Assembly: GCA_038203955.1 (NCBI GenBank)
Contig: JBBRDK010000037.1
Coordinates: forward strand, 1 to 34,224
Length of the DNA stretch: 34,224 nucleotides
Origin: JALYUA01 sp038203955
GTDB taxonomy: Bacteria; Acidobacteriota; Thermoanaerobaculia; UBA5066; Gp7-AA6
Reading direction: 5' to 3'
Below the pieces are notes generated by a model. It ran no database searches, was not told the origin of the DNA, and saw only the letters and a program-made list of their open reading frames with translations. Shown here piece by piece: positions 15,540 through 22,793 of the stretch (positions are counted from its first letter, which is position 1; the number at the start of each line of letters is the position of its first letter). Position numbers and translations under genes: made by a program.

Positions 15540-16019
15540 ATGCGAAACACGATTCTTGCGACGGCCCTCGCGTTGACACTCGTGACGGGAACCCTCGGAG
15601 AGACCCGCAAGCCTCTTCCCGCCGACGTCGGGCCGGGTCGGATCGCCTGGTTCGACATTACCACCGGCAACCTCGCGAAATCGAAAGACTTCTACGGCAA
15701 GCTCTTCGGATGGCAATTCAACGCCGTGAAGGGCACGGACCAGGCGGCCGAGATCGTCGCCGGTGCCACGGCGGTCGGAACGATTCGCTCTGCGGACGGC
15801 AAGATCAGCCCGTTCAACGGCGTCGTCTATGTCCAGGTGGCGGACCTTCCGGGCAGCTGAAAAAAGGCGACCGAGCTCGGGGGAACGATCGCGCCCGGAT
15901 TTCCGTTCAAATTCTTCGGCGGAACCGGAGCCATTGGACTGATCCTCGATCCGTCGGGCCACCCGATCGGTCTGTATTCGAGAACCCCGGTCCCTCCGGC
16001 GACGTCGCCGGCGAAGTAA
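15540..16019 (+). pseudogene. Exported VOC (glyoxalase-fold) protein, interrupted by an in-frame TGA
   Basis: The frame runs from the ATG at 15540 (good Shine-Dalgarno, 6-nt spacing) to the TAA at 16017-16019, with one TGA at 15858-15860 (codon 107). It starts with a signal peptide (MRNTILATALALTLVTGTLG). The VOC domain follows: GRIAWFDITTGNLAKSKDFY, GKLFGWQF, VVYVQVADLPGS, then, beyond the TGA, KKATELGGTIAP and ILDPSGHPIGLYSR. The second part is exactly the missing half of the domain, in the same frame, so the gene is complete apart from the stop. A recent nonsense mutation, a sequencing error or readthrough are all possible. Without readthrough, the product lacks the last beta-alpha unit. 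Confidence 0.75.
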
Positions 16020-16188
16020 CGGCGGGGCGGAGAAAAGCAGCCGGCGATTCTCCGCCGTCAGGACATGGTTCCGGCTTCCCTGAAGGATGCCTTTGGACGT
16101 CTCGAGGTCGAAAGGCGCCGACGTGGGCTCGTGATCCACCTTTGCCACCAGCGTTGCGACAGCGCAGCTCTGCTCTACTCCCTCCGGT

Positions 16189-16230
16189 CCCTCTCCCCGC
16201 GCGCCGGGGGAGAGGGCGGGGTGAGGGGCG
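16189..16230. repeat. GC-rich CCCTCTCCCC/GGGGAGAGGG element, copy 1
   Basis: CCCTCTCCCC, a GCGCGCC centre, then GGGGGAGAGGGCGGGGTGAG and GGGCG. The inner part is an inverted repeat. Minus-strand translation gives the familiar spurious LTP(A/P)LSP-type peptide of this widespread high-GC repeat. Confidence 0.7.
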
Positions 16231-16276
16231 TCCCTGATCTGGAAAGCGGCGGGAAGAACAGGCGCTGCTCACGGCG

Positions 16277-16315
16277 TCCCCGCGCGCCGGGGGAGAGGGC
16301 TGGGGTGAGGGGCGG
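16277..16315. repeat. GC-rich CCCC/GGGGAGAGGG element, copy 2
   Basis: A second copy, 88 nt downstream in the same direction: TCCCCGCGCGCCGGGGGAGA, then GGGCTGGGGTGAGGGGCGG. It lacks the outer CCCTC arm. Confidence 0.7.
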
Positions 16316-16422
16316 CACATCCAGCCTGACAGGGTTCGCACGCCGCGAGTGATGCTTTTGACCGGTCCCTGCCGTTGACCGGGCCCGAATTCGTTTTGCG
16401 GAGGATGAAAGAGTCTTTCCCT

Positions 16423-16428
16423 TAACAT
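16423..16428 (+). promoter_or_regulatory. -10 box (TAACAT) of the LD-carboxypeptidase operon
   Basis: TAACAT lies 10 nt before the ATG at 16439, with no Shine-Dalgarno sequence, giving a leader of a few nucleotides at most. Confidence 0.35.
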
Positions 16429-16438
16429 CGAGGCATTC

Positions 16439-17350
16439 ATGGAGGAACTGCAGCGGCCTCGACGACTTCGGCCTGGCGGCCGTATCGGGATTGCGGCGGT
16501 TTCGGGCCCCGTCGATCCCGAGAGGCTCGCGGCGGGCGTGCGGGAGCTCGAGGGGCTCGGCTATACGACGGTCCTTGCGGACAACGTCGCCCGGAGAGAG
16601 GGCTTCCTGGCCGGCACCGACGAGGAGCGGGCGGGAGGGTATCGCCGACTTCTGACGGACGAATCGATCGATGCGATCTTCTTCGCTCGCGGAGGGTACG
16701 GCGCTTCCCGGACGCTCCGACATCTGGATTCCGTGGAGATCCGGGCCCACCCGAAAATACACCTGGGAGGCTCCGACCTGACGGCCCTCCTGGCTTACGT
16801 CTGGAAGCACGCGTCTCTCGTGACGTTTCACGGTCCCATGGTGGCCGTCGAGATGGGCCGCGGCGGCGTGCTCGACTGGGCAGAGGTCCTGAGCGGCTCG
16901 GCGCCGTCCGAGCACAGGATCCGCCCCGACGACGTGCTCGTCAGCGGGTCGGCGGAAGGCCTCCTGGCCGGGGGCTGCCTGTCCATTCTGGGCTCTCTGG
17001 TGGGGACGCCGGAGGCCGTGGACGGAAAAGACCGGATCCTCTTCTGGGAAGATGTCGCCGAGCCCCTCTACCGCCTCGACCGTCTGTTGACCCAGTTGGA
17101 GCGCTCGGGTACGCTCGACGGTCTGCGAGGGATGGTGATCGGATCCGTGGTGCCGGGACGCGAGGAGTCGTCGGAAGCGGTCCGGGAGTACCTCCGGGAC
17201 CGGTTTCGCGCTGCGCCATTTCCCGTGGTCCTGGGGATTCCGGCCGGCCATCTCGCCGCCCCCCGCACTCTCCCTCTCGGCCTCTCCGTGAGGCTCACGG
17301 CCGGTGAGCGCGGCGGCACTCTGGCGTTTGCGGGACCCGCGGTCTCATGA
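16439..17350 (+). CDS. LD-carboxypeptidase (peptidase family S66)
   Basis: A 303-residue serine peptidase of the LdcA type, which removes the terminal D-Ala from muropeptide tetrapeptides during wall recycling. Conserved features: RPGGRIGIAAVSGPVDPERL at the N-terminus, FFARGGYGASR, the nucleophile Ser112 in LGGSDLTALL, Glu204 in FWEDVAEPLYRLDR, and His271 in GIPAGHLAAPRTLPLG, giving the S66 Ser-Glu-His triad. No signal peptide is seen, so it is probably cytoplasmic like E. coli LdcA. Its TGA overlaps the ATG of the cNMP/FHA gene. Confidence 0.92.
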   Translation: MEELQRPRRLRPGGRIGIAAVSGPVDPERLAAGVRELEGLGYTTVLADNVARREGFLAGTDEERAGGYRRLLTDESIDAIFFARGGYGASRTLRHLDSVEIRAHPKIHLGGSDLTALLAYVWKHASLVTFHGPMVAVEMGRGGVLDWAEVLSGSAPSEHRIRPDDVLVSGSAEGLLAGGCLSILGSLVGTPEAVDGKDRILFWEDVAEPLYRLDRLLTQLERSGTLDGLRGMVIGSVVPGREESSEAVREYLRDRFRAAPFPVVLGIPAGHLAAPRTLPLGLSVRLTAGERGGTLAFAGPAVS

Positions 17351-18138
17351 AGGCGGTCTTCAAATCGGGCACCGGCGGCGGGCGCAACCCGTTCGAGAAG
17401 TACGTGACGACCCACCCGATGGGCGACATCATCTTCTCCGAAGGCGAGATCGGCACGGAGATGTACATCATCCAGTCCGGCGTCGTCGAGCTCTTCAAGT
17501 CGATTGCCGGCGAGGCCCGGGTTCTCTCGACTCTCGAGAAGGGCGATTTCTTCGGCGAGATGAGCGTGCTCGAGGACCTGCCCCGGACCGCATCGGCACG
17601 CGCCAAGACGGACGTCGAAGTCGTACGGATCAACGGCGCGATGTTCGACAGCATGCTGAAGAGCAACACGGAGATCGCGATCCGGATGATGCGCAAGCTC
17701 TCCCGGCGGCTCCGGGACGTCTCCGCCGCGCTCGAGGAGGCGCTCGGCCAGAAGACCTCCGCCGCGCCGGAGGGACGGCCCGCGGCGCGGAAGGTGGGGC
17801 CGAAGCGGGACCTCTACAGGCTCGTCTCGCCGGAGGGAGACGCCGAATTCTTTCTGAACCGTGAAGGGGACACTCTGGTCGGCCGCGCCGATCCGGTAAC
17901 AGGAATTACGCCCGACGTCGACCTGACGCCCCTCGACGGGCAACGGTCGACTTCGCGCCGCCACGCGAAGATCTACCAGATGGGCGGCGTCTTCTACATC
18001 ATGGAAGAGATCGGGGTCATGAACGGGACGTTCGTCAACGATAAGCGGCTCGCGACCGGCGCGCCCGCGCCCGTCAACCACGGCGACATCCTCAAGTTCG
18101 GGCTCGTCCCTCTCACGTTCTACAGCGCGGAATCCTGA
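17347..18138 (+). CDS. Cyclic-nucleotide-binding and FHA domain protein
   Basis: A 263-residue, two-domain protein. Residues ~15-125 form a CRP-like cNMP-binding domain (IIFSEGEIGTEMYIIQSGVV, then GDFFGEMSVLEDLPRTASAR, the phosphate-binding cassette). A helix and linker follow (MRKLSRRLRDVSAALEEALG). Residues ~160-263 form an FHA domain with VGRADPVTG, STSRRHAKI and NGTFVN, the loop residues that bind phosphothreonine. There is no helix-turn-helix, so it is not a CRP-type transcription factor. It may link a nucleotide signal to Ser/Thr kinase output, but no kinase gene is nearby. It sits between LD-carboxypeptidase and recG and is coupled to both. Confidence 0.88.
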   Translation: MKAVFKSGTGGGRNPFEKYVTTHPMGDIIFSEGEIGTEMYIIQSGVVELFKSIAGEARVLSTLEKGDFFGEMSVLEDLPRTASARAKTDVEVVRINGAMFDSMLKSNTEIAIRMMRKLSRRLRDVSAALEEALGQKTSAAPEGRPAARKVGPKRDLYRLVSPEGDAEFFLNREGDTLVGRADPVTGITPDVDLTPLDGQRSTSRRHAKIYQMGGVFYIMEEIGVMNGTFVNDKRLATGAPAPVNHGDILKFGLVPLTFYSAES

Positions 18139-18148
18139 GGAGCGTCCG

Positions 18149-20341
18149 CTGACGGGCGGCGACCCTCTCGGAGCTCCCGTCCGCGCGCCGGCTCCGAAGA
18201 CTCTCTCCCCGTCGGATCCCATCTCCGCGCTCCCGGGTCTCGGCGCCTCGCGGGCGGCCAAGCTCGCCGAAGCCGGAGTCCGGACGATCGGCGACTTTCT
18301 CCTCGCTCTTCCTTTCCGCTACGAGGATCGCGCGCGGTTCGAGACCGTCGCCGCGCTGGCGCCCGGGCAGCCCGCGACCGTGCGCGTGCGTCTCTCGAGC
18401 GTCAAATCCGTGCGCATGCGCCGCGGCACGCTCCGCATCGAGGCGGTCGCCGACGACGGGACGGGCGCGATCCGGGCGGTGTGGCACAACCGGTATCCCT
18501 CGTTCGCCAAGGGAGCGGAAGGCGCGCACGCGGTCCTCTACGGAACTCCGACGGCCACCGCCGCGGGTGAGCTCAGGATCGAAAATCCGGAGACGGAGTT
18601 CTTTTCGGAAGAGGGAAACGACCCGCTGCACTCGGGCCGGATCGTGGGCGTCTACTCCCGGACGGGCGGCCTGTCCCCCCGCGTCTGGCGCAGTTTTGCG
18701 CGCGCGGCCCTCGACCGACTCGGCACCGGCTGGGCCGCCGCCAGCGCCCCGGCCGCAGACCTCGCGCGGGCTCTCGAGGCCGCTCATTTCCCGTCTTCCT
18801 CCGAGGAGGCGCACGCCGCGCGGTCCGCTCTCGCGGCCGAGGAGCTCCTCGCGCTCGCCGCCGGAATCGAGCGGAAACGCGCGCGGCTTCGGGAGCGCAC
18901 CGGTCTCGTCCTGAAGGCGGACGACGCGCTCCGGGCGAGCGCGCGGGCGTCCCTTCCTTTCAAGCTCACCGGCGCGCAGAAGCGGGCAGTCCGGGAGATC
19001 GCAACGGACCTCGGCTCGGGAAGGGCCATGGCGCGGCTCCTCCAGGGCGACGTCGGCAGCGGGAAGACGGTCGTCGCGGGGCTCGCGTTCCTCCTCGCCG
19101 CCCGCAACGGGGTCCAGGGCGCCCTGATGGCGCCGACGGAAATCCTGGCGGAACAACACGCGGAGAGCCTCGCGCGCTGGATGGAGCGGGCGGGGGCGCG
19201 ACTGGGACTGCTCACGGGGCGGGTGCGGGGGAGGGAACGGCGCGAGCTCCTCGCCGCGCTCGAAAGGGGAGACGTCGATCTGCTCATCGGCACGCACGCG
19301 CTGGTCGAAACTCCGGTTCGATTCAAACGGCTGGCGCTCGTCGTCGTCGACGAGCAGCATCGGTTCGGCGTGGCGCACCGGGCGCGGCTCTTCCGCAAGG
19401 GCGTCAGCCCCCACGTGCTGGTGATGACCGCGACCCCGATCCCGCGCTCGCTCGCGTGGGCAATCTATGGCGAGCTCGACCTTTCCGTCCTGGATGAGAA
19501 GCCGCCGGGCCGGACCGCGGTCGCCACGCGGGTGCGCGAGGCGTCGGCCCGCGACCGCATCTACCGGTTCGCCGCGGAGCGCGTGCGCGCCGGGGAGCGC
19601 GTCTACGTCGTGGTCCCCGCGATCGAGGAAGGCGAGCGCGAAATCGCCGCCACGCGGGAGACGGCCGAAAGGATCGCAGAGGCCGCCCCGGGAACCGCGA
19701 TCGGAATCCTCCACGGCCGCCTTCCGCCCGAAGAGCGCTCCCGCGTCCTCGCGGACTTTGCCCGCGGCACGGTCGGAATACTCGTCGCCACGACGGTCGT
19801 CGAAGTCGGCGTCGACGTGCCCGAGGCGACCTTCATGGTGATCGAGAACGCGGAGTCCTTCGGTCTCGCGCAACTCCATCAGCTTCGCGGGCGGGTCGGC
19901 CGCAGCTCCCGCCCTTCCTGGTGCGCGCTGATCGTCGGCGAGCGCGTCTCGGAGGAGGCCCGCACGCGGCTCCAGGTTCTCGAGGACACGTCCGACGGAT
20001 TCGAGATCGCCGAGCGCGACCTTCTCGCGCGCGGACCCGGAGACCTGCTCGGCGTGCGCCAGTCCGGTCTTCCCGAGCTCAGGGTCGCCGACCCGATCGC
20101 CGATCTGCCGCGCCTCGGACAGGCCCGCGAGGAGGCGCGCAGGCGGTCCGACTCCGGAGAGCGCATCGAGAGCGCGCTCTTTCCCGACGCCGCCGCGCCC
20201 GCGGAAAAGGGCCCGGCCGCGGAGCCCGCGGAGCCCGCGGAGCCCGCGGAGGAAGAGACGACCGAGCCCGGCAAGAGGACGAAGGGAGCGCGCGTGGTAC
20301 AACGGCCGCGCACCAGGACGCCTGGAAGGAGGAGCCCTTGA
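18149..20341 (+). CDS. recG: ATP-dependent DNA helicase RecG, apparent CTG start
   Basis: RecG reverses stalled replication forks and processes branched DNA. The frame contains no ATG, GTG or TTG before 18380, but starting there would delete the N-terminal wedge motif that is plainly encoded upstream (ALPGLGASRAAKLAEAGVRT, then FLLALPFRYEDRARF). A CTG at 18149, 6 nt after GAGGAG (18137-18142), restores it and gives 730 residues, near the usual RecG length. Helicase motifs: GDVGSGKT near 300, DEQHRFGV near 401, MTATPIPRSL, GRVGRSSRPSWC. The C-terminus has repeated AEPAEPAEPAEE encoded by tandem 9-mers. The TGA overlaps the TTG of the next gene. Confidence 0.93.
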   Translation: MTGGDPLGAPVRAPAPKTLSPSDPISALPGLGASRAAKLAEAGVRTIGDFLLALPFRYEDRARFETVAALAPGQPATVRVRLSSVKSVRMRRGTLRIEAVADDGTGAIRAVWHNRYPSFAKGAEGAHAVLYGTPTATAAGELRIENPETEFFSEEGNDPLHSGRIVGVYSRTGGLSPRVWRSFARAALDRLGTGWAAASAPAADLARALEAAHFPSSSEEAHAARSALAAEELLALAAGIERKRARLRERTGLVLKADDALRASARASLPFKLTGAQKRAVREIATDLGSGRAMARLLQGDVGSGKTVVAGLAFLLAARNGVQGALMAPTEILAEQHAESLARWMERAGARLGLLTGRVRGRERRELLAALERGDVDLLIGTHALVETPVRFKRLALVVVDEQHRFGVAHRARLFRKGVSPHVLVMTATPIPRSLAWAIYGELDLSVLDEKPPGRTAVATRVREASARDRIYRFAAERVRAGERVYVVVPAIEEGEREIAATRETAERIAEAAPGTAIGILHGRLPPEERSRVLADFARGTVGILVATTVVEVGVDVPEATFMVIENAESFGLAQLHQLRGRVGRSSRPSWCALIVGERVSEEARTRLQVLEDTSDGFEIAERDLLARGPGDLLGVRQSGLPELRVADPIADLPRLGQAREEARRRSDSGERIESALFPDAAAPAEKGPAAEPAEPAEPAEEETTEPGKRTKGARVVQRPRTRTPGRRSP
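20217..20252 (+). repeat. Tandem 9-nt repeat inside recG
   Basis: Four near-identical copies of GCGGAGCCC encode a short Ala-Glu-Pro repeat in the C-terminal tail of RecG, outside the helicase domains. Confidence 0.8.
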
Positions 20342-21324
20342 AAGTTCTCGTCACCGGCGGAACCGGATTCGTCGGTACGCACCTCGTCAACGCTCTCGTG
20401 CGCCGCGGCCACTCGGTGGCGGTGCTCGCGCGCGACGCCGGCGCGACGAGAAACCGGTACAACCGCCCCGTCGAGACGGTCGCGGGAAACGTGCTCGACC
20501 CGGCGTCGCTGACGGGCGCGCTTGACGGCCGCGAGGCCGTGATCCACCTCGTCGGCATCATCCACGAGCATGGCGAGCAGACCTTTGACCGCATGCATCG
20601 GGAGGCGGCCGAGAACGTGGTTGCCGCCATGCGCGCGGCCGGCGTGCGGCGGCTTCTTCACATGAGCGCGATGGGGGCGGGGGACGACGCCCCCTCCGAG
20701 TACGGCCGCACGAAGGCGGCGGGCGAGCGCGCCGTCCGAGGGTCCGGGCTGGACGCGACGATTTTCCGGCCGTCGATCGTGTTCGGACCGGGCGACGGTT
20801 TCGTCTCTCTGCTCGCCCCGATCGTGAGGTGGAATCCCCTCTTCATCCCCGTCATCGGAAACGGGCAGACGCGGTTCATGCCCGTGTCCGTGTACGACGT
20901 CGCCCGCGTCTTCGGCGACGCGCTCGAAAAACCCGAGACAATCGGGCAGGTGTACGAGGTGGGAGGGCCTGAAACGTTCACTCTCGACGAGATCTACAGG
21001 GAGATCGCGACTGCCGTCGGAAAGCGCCGGAAGCCTCTGGTCCATCTTCCCCTGTGGTGGGGCCGCTTCCTCGCGGCTCGTTTCGAGGGCGCGGCGCGGA
21101 GGGGCTGGCTCGACGCTCCGCCTCTCACCCGGGACCAGCTGCGCAGCCTGACACGAGACAACGCCGCCGACATCTCGGCCACCGTGACGACGTTCGGAGG
21201 GCCGTGGCGCGAGCTGCGGCCCGGCCTGCGCGAGTACCTCCACGGCGCGATGAAGCACGACCCGCGCTCGGGCTTCGGCGAAGAAGTCGCGCTCGAGAAG
21301 GTGAAGGTGATGCGGGTGCGGTGA
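20338..21324 (+). CDS. NAD(P)-dependent epimerase/dehydratase, NDUFA9-like
   Basis: A 328-residue atypical short-chain dehydrogenase. The TTG start overlaps the recG stop and follows AAGGAGGAG. The Rossmann motif TGGTGFVG is at residues 6-13; VIHLVGIIHEHGEQTFDRMH, HMSAMGAG and the segment YGRTKAAGE with FRPSIVFGPGD match the complex I NDUFA9 subfamily of extended SDRs. The C-terminal part (PLWWGRFLAARFEGA; PPLTRDQLRSLTRDN) is also typical. In bacteria these proteins are usually encoded away from nuo genes and their substrate is unknown. It is the last gene of the operon. Confidence 0.88.
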   Translation: MKVLVTGGTGFVGTHLVNALVRRGHSVAVLARDAGATRNRYNRPVETVAGNVLDPASLTGALDGREAVIHLVGIIHEHGEQTFDRMHREAAENVVAAMRAAGVRRLLHMSAMGAGDDAPSEYGRTKAAGERAVRGSGLDATIFRPSIVFGPGDGFVSLLAPIVRWNPLFIPVIGNGQTRFMPVSVYDVARVFGDALEKPETIGQVYEVGGPETFTLDEIYREIATAVGKRRKPLVHLPLWWGRFLAARFEGAARRGWLDAPPLTRDQLRSLTRDNAADISATVTTFGGPWRELRPGLREYLHGAMKHDPRSGFGEEVALEKVKVMRVR

Positions 21325-21331
21325 GCCGGGA

Positions 21332-21424
21332 AGTTGAGAGTTAAGGGTTAAGAGTTAAGAGTCATTCGAGCCATCGGCTCGGCTCGACCCCGGCTGTCGA
21401 CCCTCAACTCTCAACTCTCGACTC
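21332..21424. repeat. Inverted heptamer arms between the epimerase and HhH protein genes
   Basis: The left arm is AGTTGAG, AGTTAAG, GGTTAAG, AGTTAAG, AGTCATT (21332-21366). The right arm is TCGACCC, TCAACTC, TCAACTC, TCGACTC (21397-21424). AGTTGAGAGTT and AACTCTCAACT are exact reverse complements. The array lies between convergent genes and could fold into a long stem acting as a terminator on both sides. Confidence 0.7.
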
Positions 21425-21435
21425 CGCTCCCAACC

Positions 21436-22545
21436 CTACTTGGGCTCGCCTTTTTCCTTCGAGAGGCGATAGCCGGCCCTCACGGCGTCGGCTTCGCTCA
21501 TGTACTGGCCCCGCTTCGTGCGGCCGTACCAGCGGTCGCCCTCGCGGTGGAAGATCTTCGTTTCGAGGTTCACCCAGACCATGCCGGGGGACGGAGGCGG
21601 CTGGTAGGACGCGGGGGGCGCGTTCGACGCCGCGCGGCCGGCCTGCGCGGCCGAACCCGCGGGAGCGCCTGAGGCGCTGCGGGAGCTGGGAGACGCACCG
21701 GAGGAGGCCCGGACAGTCACCATGGGCGAGATCTTCGAGATCGTCGCGGCCGACACTCCGGCGCGCTCGAGATCTCCGACGGACGTGTAGGGCCGGCCGG
21801 CGACGATTTTCCTCGCGGTCGCCGGGCCGACGCCGGGAAGCGCCTCGAGATCCTTTTCGCTCGCGCTGTTGAGATCGACGGGCCCGGATGCCGTGTCGGC
21901 TCTGGCCGGTGCGCCGCCTTGGGCGGAAGAGGCCGGACCGGCCGAAGACGAGGGGGCCGCCCGCGATCCCGCGCGCGCGCCCGAAACGGTCACGAGCGGG
22001 GAAATCTTCTGGATCGTGCTCGCCGAGACTCCCGCCTTCGACAGGTCGGCGACGGACGTGTACGGCCGCCCCGCGATGATCTTTTTCGCGGTCGCCGCCC
22101 CGACACCCGGCAGCGCCTCGAGGTCTTTCTCGGAAGCGCTGTTCAGGTCGACCGGGCCCGCCGACGCTCCGGCGGAGGCGGGTGCGGCGGCGGGGCTTCC
22201 CGCCGATCGGGAAGATTCGGGACGCGTCCGGCTCTCGCGCGCCGGTGCAGCCGAGGACGCGGCGGAGCGCGGAGCGGCGCCGCTCACCGTGACCATCCCC
22301 GAGATCTTGTTGACCGTGGCGGCCGAGACGCCCGCCTTCGAGAGGTCCGCCACCCTCGAATACGGGCGGCCGGCGATGATCTTTTTCGCGGTCGCGACCC
22401 CGACACCCGGAAGGGCTTCGAGGTCCTGTTGGGAGGCCGAGTTGAGGTCGACCTTCGCCTTCGCGGCCGGCGCCGCGGAAGCGTGGCCGGCGACGATCCA
22501 GGCGAGCGCCAGGAAAATCGGGGCGAAGCGTTTGAAAGAGTTCAT
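21436..22545 (-). CDS. Exported protein with three ComEA-like helix-hairpin-helix modules
   Basis: A 369-residue protein with a signal peptide (FAPIFLALAWIVAGHASA, cleavage probably before APAA). Three near-identical HhH modules follow, each opening VDLNSAS and containing DLEALPGVG, ATAKKI (ATARKI in the third) and IAGRPY (VAGRPY in the third), with a second hairpin ending KISP(M/L)VTV. Ala/Ser/Pro linkers of 40-60 residues separate them. The C-terminal ~45 residues (MVWVNLETKIFHREGDRWYG, then TKRGQYMSEADAVRAGYR) resemble small export-associated domains also seen after nuclease domains. ComEA-type HhH domains bind DNA non-specifically during uptake. Three on one exported protein suggest extracytoplasmic DNA binding. 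AGGAG precedes the ATG. Confidence 0.82.
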   Translation of the reverse strand: MNSFKRFAPIFLALAWIVAGHASAAPAAKAKVDLNSASQQDLEALPGVGVATAKKIIAGRPYSRVADLSKAGVSAATVNKISGMVTVSGAAPRSAASSAAPARESRTRPESSRSAGSPAAAPASAGASAGPVDLNSASEKDLEALPGVGAATAKKIIAGRPYTSVADLSKAGVSASTIQKISPLVTVSGARAGSRAAPSSSAGPASSAQGGAPARADTASGPVDLNSASEKDLEALPGVGPATARKIVAGRPYTSVGDLERAGVSAATISKISPMVTVRASSGASPSSRSASGAPAGSAAQAGRAASNAPPASYQPPPSPGMVWVNLETKIFHREGDRWYGRTKRGQYMSEADAVRAGYRLSKEKGEPK

Positions 22546-22656
22546 GCGTCTCCTCATTTCGGTTGGGACTGTTCGTTCGGGGACGAGATGCAAGAACTCT
22601 ACCTTGAAGACGGCAGGGGGAAGGCGGCAGGCGGGAGGCGGGTGGGAGCACGGGGG

Positions 22657-22735
22657 CCGGGAAACGGGAGCCGAGCGACCAGCGGGAGCGAGACGGCCGC
22701 GGCACTCCGCGATCAACTGGATCGGAAATCGAAAG
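22657..22735 (-). repeat. 52-nt core repeat, copy 5
   Basis: The core is at 22666-22717, three substitutions from copy 6b. Flanking heptamers are degraded. It sits in the ~250-nt spacer between the HhH protein and DUF4097 genes. The rest of that spacer is a degenerate GGC-rich stretch without a gene. Confidence 0.8.
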
Positions 22736-22758
22736 GGAGGCCTAGGTTCTCGTCCGAA

Positions 22759-22786
22759 CGCTCAACGCTCAACGCTCAACCCTCCC
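22759..22786. repeat. Heptamer tract (CGCTCAA)
   Basis: CGCTCAA three times, then CCCTCCC. The tract ends 7 nt before the stop codon of the DUF4097 gene on the minus strand. Confidence 0.8.
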
Positions 22787-22793
22787 GTCTCAC

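Larger units (their letters stand above)
16020..16438. other. Gene-free spacer before the LD-carboxypeptidase gene
   Basis: About 420 nt without a convincing gene. The second half holds two copies of a GC-rich repeat (listed separately) and a possible -10 box near the end. The short frames on both strands are repeat-derived or have no family features. Confidence 0.5.

Noticed and set aside
15858..15900. TGA in the VOC gene as a selenocysteine codon
   Set aside because: No convincing bacterial SECIS hairpin with a GU apical loop follows; VOC proteins do not use a catalytic residue at this position; and no sel genes are in the window.
16065..16352. Short plus-strand open frame in the spacer before LD-carboxypeptidase
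   Set aside because: Its second half is translated from the GC-rich repeat copies; no family features and no ribosome binding site.
18380..18382. GTG as the recG start
   Set aside because: It would remove the conserved N-terminal wedge segment encoded just upstream, and there is no ribosome binding site at a suitable distance.
21332..21424. Heptamer arrays as a CRISPR
   Set aside because: The units are 7 nt with no spacers, and no cas genes are present.
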